A stretch of 64,000 nt of DNA from Allacma fusca (Eukaryota; Arthropoda; Collembola; Symphypleona; Sminthuridae): assembly GCA_947179485.1 (NCBI GenBank), contig OX359246.1:54787632-54851631 (forward strand), in the 5' to 3' direction. The notes under the pieces were generated by a model. It was given only the letters and a program-made list of their open reading frames with translations, was not told the DNA's origin and did no database searches. This document shows, in pieces, positions 57,990 to 64,000 of the stretch (position 1 is its first letter; each line of letters begins with the position of its first letter). A program made the position numbers and the translations under genes.

Positions 57990-59388
57990 AGCATATGCAT
58001 TTGTTAGCATAAACTTAACATGTACCTTCTTAAAAGTATTTTATTCTAATACCCATTACATAAAAAATATAATTAACTGTGCAAATACGTGGCGGATAGT
58101 CTTCTTCATTTTGATAATGCCCTAAATAATTGGGATTTTTGCGATTGTTGTTGATAACGGCGTGGTTGATAAGTTTTACAAGGAAAAACTTGGGTATAGC
58201 ATGTGTTTGAATGGTCTTGAATTGGAACTTGAACTTTCAAGTACACGAAGCATGATTTGTAGAGCACGAACATTTTTAAAATTTGTCGCAGACGCATCCA
58301 TATTTGTATAACACTAAATCGATACTATGTCTCACCAAGCATCTTGTGAGCAACCGCCTCTGCTCGACACTGTAATAAATATTTATTTTTGAATTTTAAC
58401 CAACCATTCACACAAAGACAGTAGCAAATATTGTTCGCTAGCATCGACTTTTTTTGTGTTCCCATTGAGAACACACTTTCAGCTGGGACGCCTGCTGCAG
58501 CAACTTCTAAAAAATCTCCAGCTAATTTGGATAAATTGTAAACTCAAAAGTATGGATACTGAACGCTTCTGAAGACTCTTTTTTCTACAAACTGTGACCA
58601 CTATAATTATCCCTTTCTGAAATTCCTTGAACCCTGTGTCGAAATTTTTTGAGCTAGGTAGATGGAATATGTTTGAAAAACCAGGAATCAAATTTATTAC
58701 ACAATAGGTGAATTGAAATTAGTTTTGTCCTTTTGTGTTTGTTGGGATAAGAAAAAAGTTTTAGGTACCACGTGCATATACTGTACCTGTACATTGCATT
58801 AATTTTTTCCAAAATGCATTATTTATGCAATCAGGAGATGGGGGAATCTTACGGCTTGATTGCGTTTAAGGGGGGTCGGAAAAATGAATTTTTTTACTAT
58901 TATGTGAAGCCTCCCTAAAATGAGTGATTGCAGGCTCTTTTTGACTTTGACGTAAACATACCTGCACAATTTATACAGCAATAGTAGCTTTTCATGGTTC
59001 GACGTTCGTTTGGTATTAACAACGGTTCGATGGCATTTGGCATTGATGGCGTGTTGGGACCGACTATTATGGGATTTTGACGGTTGGAAGTTCTATTTTA
59101 AGCTTCACCATTATTTTCTTGCTCCCTTTTCTTTTGTTGTTTGTACACCTTAAACGGGTTGACGTTGCAGTTACAGGTTACAGGGACGCAGGGGCAGTCA
59201 AAAATACAAATATCTATCTTACCTCTGTTTTAAGCAATAAAACTGAATATTAAACCCTTTAAGTATATGTAAGAATATAAATACATTTAAATTGAGGCAT
59301 ACATAGTACCTTTAATAGAAGCATTACGGTTAATTTTTTTACTAATGTCGATCATATATAGGATTCTAAATATCAACACGCAATCAAT
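57990..59388. other. Intergenic upstream of the Rab gene
   Basis: No gene seen. An acceptor-like CATATATAG ends near 59360, so an upstream noncoding exon of the Rab gene is possible. Confidence 0.4.
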
Positions 59389-60506
59389 ATGCAGAAGCTA
59401 AAAATCGTGATGACTGGGGATTCCAGTACTGGAAAGACAGCTTTACTAAGGCGGTATTGTGTAAGTAGACCATTTACTACGTAATATTATTTTATAGTTG
59501 ACCATATTTAAAATCAAAATTAATTTAAAGTTTATCAAAAGCAGAGTACCCTTTTCACTGACCATTTTGTAATATCAATAATTTTCTCACAGGACGGCAA
59601 ATTTGATCAAACTTTTGCAAGTACTACTGTAGAAATCGAATTCGTAAGTCGCCTCAGAAGAATCCTGGATGGTTCTTTGTAATGTCTTATGTTTTGTTTA
59701 GATTATGCCAAAGCGCTGCTGTCTTTTATGTTATATCGGTGCATTTTGGTGGCAAAATGTTAATTTTCTATTGTTTCACTGGCAGTAGATGAGGTGCTAG
59801 CCACAGAGATATACAGGTTTATATTTTTGGGTTACAGAAAATCAAGAATATTAAAATTTCCAGGAGAAACATCCAGTTAATTATTGTGAGTTGATCTATC
59901 ACCCAATTTTGAATTTATACTTTCCACAAACTATGTACATCATGTATATAATTTATCATTTGGGTGGATGCATTTACAATTAGTGGGACTTACCTGGTCA
60001 ATACAGATACAGAGCAATCACGCCTAACTGTGTTCGGAATTCTCGAGGGGTAGTTATTGTGTATGATGTCACCAACAGAAGCTCCTTCGATGCTGTAAAT
60101 ACTTGGTTCCGATTTGTGAATGACTACTCCCCGGAATGCACACCTGTAATTTTAGTGGGGAACAAATCCGACCAGGTTTTGAATCGTGAAGTCACCACGA
60201 AGGAAGGGGAAGTAAGGATAATTTATTTAATTTTGAAAGATTTGCTTATTAGTTGGTATTACGGGATTCTCTCTTTAATGTTGGCATGGCCTCACCGTCC
60301 TATCTATTGATGTTTAGATGAAAGCAGAAAATTTTGGGATGTACTTTGTGGAGACGTCTGCCAAAGATGGACAAAATGTTGCAGATATATTTAGATTACT
60401 GGTTGGAGCAGCCCTGGAGAATCCAGATCTCCCCATCATTGCAGGTATTGAAATTCATAAGAAGCCTGATACTAATTGTAAGTCTGAAAAGAAATGTCCT
60501 TGTTAG
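59389..60506 (+). CDS. Divergent Rab-family small GTPase (five exons, 195 aa)
   Basis: Exons 59389-59460, 59593-59643, 59838-59885, 59984-60211 and 60318-60506 are all phase 0 and give 195 aa, the usual Rab size. The nucleotide-binding motifs are in order: P-loop GDSSTGKT (10-17), switch I region STTVEIEF (34-41), switch II WDLPGQ (58-63), GNKSD (116-120) and ETSAK (145-149). The protein ends in KKCPC, a CxC geranylgeranylation signal typical of Rabs, so membrane attachment and vesicle traffic are expected. Switch II is unusual: the near-universal WDTAGQ reads WDLPGQ. The catalytic Gln (Q63) is kept. This divergence prevents assignment to a named Rab. A GTAAGT inside the last exon may allow an alternative C-terminus (see findings). 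Confidence 0.9.
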
Positions 60507-62089
60507 TATAAACTACGTTTAGTTGGGACTTATGGGAATTGGGACCACAACTTGAAAGACTTGTAAAATATTTATGCGAACGCATTTGAATTTTGATATG
60601 GGCAATTTTATTTGTTATTTTTCTGTTTCAGTTTGTAGAGCTTCCTACATAAGTAATCATTAAATTTTTAGCCTGCAGTGTATCCATAATTTTGAAAACT
60701 GACCATATGTTTAGCGTGTCAAACTATTAAAATTTAAATCAGATTAGCGATTACACTGAATGAAGAGTTTCGAAAGTACGAATACGAATTTATTCAGGAT
60801 TATTTTCGGGCGGCGCCCATATCATCTATTTGTTACATACATTATATTATTATATTATATTATTATATATTATAATATGTGAAATGTCATTTCACATATT
60901 ACGACAGGAATATAGTATCTGAAGTAAATGCTTGTATTACTTTCTGGTTGTAATCTTTATTATACATCACTGAAGCGAACGCAAAAATTGGGCACATTAT
61001 TACTGGCAGTTGGACCTTTATAGCGACAGTGGTATTTTATTAGTAATGATATGGTGAATAGTAATATTAGTAATGTATTTTTTTTACAAATTAGTGTAGG
61101 ATTTACTAAAATTCAATAATTCAGGTTTTGAACGTATTTTTACACGTGCATATATTAGGTTGATCATTATAGTTATTTATTCTTTACGGGTCATGTTTGA
61201 ACGATCGTTGTTTTCAGATACTTTCCTGTTTCCTTTACAGCTGCAACGAGTAAATTTGCGCAAGTGCTGGAGAAGTTACAACAGTAGGCTTTCATGCATA
61301 TATATCAGGAGGAAAACATTACATGCTTAATTTAAATTCTTGCTCTGAAATAACCAATCTTTTTCTATACTGTAGTTTAACTATAGTAAGTTTTAACTAA
61401 GTTTCGGTTTTCTGATTCTGTACTTAATAAGTGATATTGCATGCTACGGTCATCGTTACTTCAAAGTGTATGTGTAACTGTTGTAATATCTATTCCTGAA
61501 CATATTGTACACGGTTACTGGACCACAAAAAGACAAATTCCGAATAATTACTTGATTTATATATCTGTATTAATCGCTTGCCATCAAGGGAATTGCGAAC
61601 ACTGATTCATGGATACAATAGATGGGGTGTTTGTTTACATTCAGGGATGCATGGGAGAAAGTGAATACCATTTTCTATTCAAGCTAAAACTTGTGTCGGC
61701 AGATGGCAGGAAACAACCATGGAGTAGTTTCTCTAGGTTTCTTGTATACACATACAGTACTACAATAGTGGCACACATCACAAATGTTCACTCAGGTTCT
61801 TCGTTTCAGCTCGGATGTTGGTAACTGAATAAAGTAAAATTACATCCAAAAATGGTTAATTGTAAGACGCCGGATATTGGAGTAACCATAATTCAGGTGG
61901 ATACGTGTGTCAATATAGCCAAAGTAGTTTATTTCTGTCGCATATATGTACATATACACGTTCCTGCATTGTCATATTAAATTGGTCAACCATGAAATCT
62001 TCTAGATTTCCCAAGATTTCATTCAGGGTTACATTCTATGAAACACTCCATGCAGTATTTTGGAAGTTTAATAGACATGTTATATATAT
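60507..62089. other. 3' flank of the Rab gene and intergenic
   Basis: Contains an ATT/AT microsatellite at about 60841-60880 and a possible alternative Rab exon at 61241-61287. The ORF at 61609-61824 has no recognisable domain. Confidence 0.4.
60841..60880. repeat. AT-rich microsatellite
   Basis: A run of TATTA/ATAT units around 60841-60880 that can also fold on itself. Confidence 0.7.
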
Positions 62090-62094
62090 TACGC

Positions 62095-62665
62095 TTGAGT
62101 GGGTTCAAAATAGTCGAACCTGTACCTGGACCTGGACCCAAACTTTGGGTACCTCAAAATTGTGAACCTGTACCTGAAAATGTACCCATTTAACAGGTTC
62201 AAATTGTTCGATCCTGAACATGATCCAATTGCGTTTTTGTAGTACCCGCACCTGATTAGTACCTGAACCCGAAAAAGTACCCAAAAGACGACCTGAACCC
62301 GGGTATTTTTGAACCGGACCTGAACATGTTTGGGTACTTGAGAAACAGAACTTTTTTTATTTTATCTCGTGTTAAAAGTACAATTTGGTACAAAATATAT
62401 TTAAAATTAATAAGAATTCATGTTCACTGGTTCGTGGGACACCCTGCCATTGCTTTTGCAATGGAAATCATCTTTGAAATATGAAATTCTCTGGCCTTTA
62501 ACTTCCAATCAATGAACCCAAACATTTCAGGTCTTTTGCGATCAGGTTCAGGTCTTTCATGTGTTACACCTGGTCCTGACAGGTAAAATCAAAACGGGTT
62601 TTTCTCTGTACCTGATCCTGAACCTGAACCTGTACCCAAATTCACGGGTATAAAATATTGTATCC
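62095..62665. repeat. Degenerate cluster of ACCTG/CAGGT motifs, probably an old transposon
   Basis: More than twenty variants of GAACCTG, TACCTG and their complements (CAGGTTCAGGTC) occur in two blocks, 62110-62340 and 62515-62660, around a motif-poor centre. The two-block layout copies that of the hAT elements at 19457 and 49765. No clean terminal repeats or target duplication were found. Confidence 0.5.
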
Positions 62666-64000
62666 AGAACCTTCTAATACCTCTATTTAAATACGTGGGT
62701 GTCATTTTTAATTTTCAAAGCCAAGCTATAAAATAGAATTCAAAAATCCATTCCCTGGTCACGTTAAGATTTGAATTTCATCTGGTTTCATCGGTATAAC
62801 TCGTGGAATTTAAGTCTCAATTTTCTCAATATAATAATTGTTTATTTACATGTGGTTCCTTCCCGTTCTGCCTCATTCGAACTAGTAGGAAGGTACAAAT
62901 GAAAATGTTCTCTTTCACCTAATTATTGCTGGAGAAAGTCCGATATTTAAGGTATTTCCATCAAAATTTGTATAGGTTGACCATTAGCAGTTGTTACTTT
63001 CCCTATTGCCCCCACAAAACCAAAAGTTATCCATGGCATGCTCTCCATATCAGTTCATAACATTTTGAGTGTAGTTTTTCTAAAATATTTAATAAAACAT
63101 AATTCCATATTTTACTTCTATGATGACTGCAGGAGAAAATTCAGTTACACAGAGGCGGCGCCGTGACCATGTCAATATTGACTTATACAAATTTACCTAA
63201 ATCATTAATGGTATTACATAAATTGCAAAACAACTTGAGAAGAAAATTATTTGGCGGGAAAATTGTGGGGCATTGCCATCTCAGATAATGCTATATTCTA
63301 CTGAATAATTAATGTATCACCAATTCAAAAGCTTTCTCACAAGCAATTCTCTCTTATTGTTTTTAATCAATTATACATACATAACAATCTCAATAATTTT
63401 CCTCGGGATTAATAATCCCTAAATTGAAAACGTCTATTAATATATTCAGCAACATTAATTATTTAATTTTTCATACAAACACACAGTATTTCTCTGTAAG
63501 AGTACATTTGTTTAGATGCAAAGAAACAAGTAAATTTTACAAACTCATACTTTTGATAAATGAATCAATTTGATGAAAAATATCACATGGCATCCTCTTT
63601 ATCAATTACTATTGAGTACATTAGTACAGAATAATTATTAATTCATTTTGTTATTTAAGCAAACGATCTACTGGAAAACTTAGTTATTTTTTTACATATC
63701 CTTTATACAACTGTTTCAGCAGCTAATGACACAAAACATGTATTAGAAAGTAGAAAGTAATAAACAATTATAGCAAAAATTGATGCACTATATACATAAA
63801 TCTTCATGCAAATACTACCTCATATACAGTATTACAAGCCTTAATTTCGTTACGTTGAAACTTCATTAGAATATAACAAAAACAAATTCAGTAGGATTAT
63901 AAATGATGTGGTTTTGAAATAGCATATTTGGAATTAAGACATTATTCCCACTTAATTACAGTAGCTTTTTTCGTCCCACTCATTCCTGGTTGTCTGAATT
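62666..64000. other. Intergenic to the window end, nothing recognised
   Basis: AT-rich with no supported exon on either strand. Confidence 0.5.

Noticed and set aside
61609-61824. A 71-codon ORF downstream of the Rab gene.
   Set aside because: No homology recognised and no splice links to the Rab exons.

Overview
The window looks like arthropod nuclear DNA: AT-rich, with small introns (mostly about 80-500 bp), TATA/TCA-type core promoters, long intergenic gaps and many decayed transposons. Gustatory-receptor-type chemoreceptors, a CUB-trypsin and an expanded CRAL-TRIO family fit a hexapod. A springtail is my best guess, but that is inference. No RNA gene or CRISPR array was seen. All exon models were read by eye from splice sites, reading phase and comparison of paralogs inside the window.

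Layout. 1-9145 is the 3' half of a Ty3/Gypsy-like LTR element: the end of integrase, an uninterrupted 2200-codon ORF in the envelope position, a 255-aa membrane-protein ORF with its own possible TATA box, a polypurine tract and the 3' LTR. 10205-36487 holds five tandem, same-strand CRAL-TRIO (Sec14-like) lipid-binding genes. Four are complete six-exon genes with identical intron phases (0,1,2,1,1). The first shows only its last two exons and lies just downstream of the LTR. Between them are a long-TIR fold-back element, a degenerate hAT-like element and long stretches with nothing recognisable. 40289-43971 is a secreted CUB-domain trypsin with ten coding exons. 45864-48516 (minus strand) is a two-exon secreted protein of unknown family with several polybasic sites. 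49765-50683 is a hAT element with a perfect 8-bp target duplication and a transposase remnant. 51915-53700 and 55168-56919 are two tandem gustatory receptor-like genes with the same exon structure. 59389-60506 is a divergent Rab GTPase. The rest up to 64000 is repeat-rich or empty.

The host genes do not form one pathway. They are local families: lipid-ligand carriers, chemoreceptors, a digestive or haemolymph-type protease, and a vesicle-traffic GTPase. The least ordinary part is the LTR element: a 2200-aa polyprotein-like ORF plus a second membrane protein downstream of pol is far more coding capacity than the usual single envelope gene.
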